This document shows positions 63,940 through 64,000 of a stretch of 64,000 nt of DNA, one piece after another. Each line of letters opens with the position of its first letter. Positions within the stretch are counted from its first letter, which is position 1. This stretch comes from Comamonas kerstersii. GTDB taxonomy: Bacteria > Pseudomonadota > Gammaproteobacteria > Burkholderiales > Burkholderiaceae_C. The stretch lies in the NCBI RefSeq assembly GCF_008801935.1, contig NZ_VZOT01000001.1, positions 434,001 to 498,000 on the forward strand, read 5' to 3'. The notes beneath the pieces were generated by a model. The model was not told where the DNA came from. It saw only the letters and a program-made list of their open reading frames with translations, and searched no databases. The translations under genes and the position numbers were made by a program.

Positions 63940-64000
63940 GGCGTGTTCACATAAAGCTTGGGAATTCGCGTTGAAGGCTTGGTGATGGGCTGCTAGGCGC
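63940..64000. other. Right-edge intergenic sequence
   Basis: The last 61 bases hold no gene start. GGGCGTGTTCACATAA, immediately after the stop codon, is reminiscent of the outer ends of some insertion sequences, but the window stops before this can be judged. Confidence 0.3.

Overview
The window reads as a chromosomal segment of a GC-rich betaproteobacterium of the family Comamonadaceae, closest in character to Comamonas or Delftia. This is inferred from the petABC-mscL-Nif3-degS-tatCBA block, the long his operon that flows into murA-ibaG-mla, the 3-oxoadipate pathway genes, the order pilMNOPQ-aroK-aroB-dgt, and a dispersed CAAGCGCT intergenic repeat. Most of it is housekeeping DNA, densely packed and mostly on the minus strand. 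There is no rRNA, CRISPR array or prophage.

Layout. 1-6.1 kb: the 5' part of secA, a divergent DciA-like gene, twin tRNA-Thr(TGT) genes, sspA-sspB and the cytochrome bc1 operon petABC. 6.2-11.7 kb: mscL, pdxA, a Nif3-like protein, an MFS carrier and a DegS-type protease. 11.7-25.5 kb: one long minus-strand series, murA-hisG-hisD-[toxin/antitoxin]-hisC-hisB-hisH-hisA-mutarotase-hisF-hisI-hisE-DUF4870-patatin-hinT-tatA-tatB-tatC. 25.5-31.4 kb: the Mla phospholipid-trafficking genes mlaF-E-D-A-C-B, then an ABC-2 exporter pair and ibaG ahead of murA. 31.6-34.7 kb: a polar amino-acid ABC importer and a DUF3293 protein. 34.8-41.3 kb: glutamate synthase gltB-gltD, with a decayed second copy of the gltD tail behind it. 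41.3-48.6 kb: an accessory-looking block with a RAYT-type transposase-like gene, an IclR regulator divergent from pcaI-pcaJ-pcaF, a Bug-type binding protein, a methyltransferase and a DUF1415 protein. 48.8-56.9 kb: dgt, aroB, aroK and pilQ-P-O-N-M. 57.1-61.7 kb: PBP1A, cyaY, lptM and msrQ-msrP. 61.7-64 kb: a wrecked IS3-family element and an ImmA/IrrE-like gene with a damaged active-site motif.

How the genes work together. The his block encodes all pathway enzymes except HisZ and histidinol-phosphate phosphatase; its HisG is the short form that needs HisZ from elsewhere. The mla block is a complete Mla machine, with the MlaA lipoprotein inside the operon. pcaI/J/F convert 3-oxoadipate to succinyl-CoA and acetyl-CoA under an IclR-type regulator whose likely palindromic operators lie in the divergent promoter. 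tatABC exports folded proteins; MsrP has a twin-arginine leader and the Rieske protein probably also uses this route.

The observations most worth a second look are: a family of inverted, terminator-like intergenic repeats (nine copies, one inside the pca operon, one with compensatory arm changes); a toxin-antitoxin cassette with tandem palindromic operators inside the his operon; a ghost of the gltD C-terminus; and three enzyme-like proteins lacking key residues (RAYT QLH for HxH, ImmA/IrrE HALGH for HExxH, IS3 transposase HGNNG for HGDNG). I did not find a clearly new multi-gene system.
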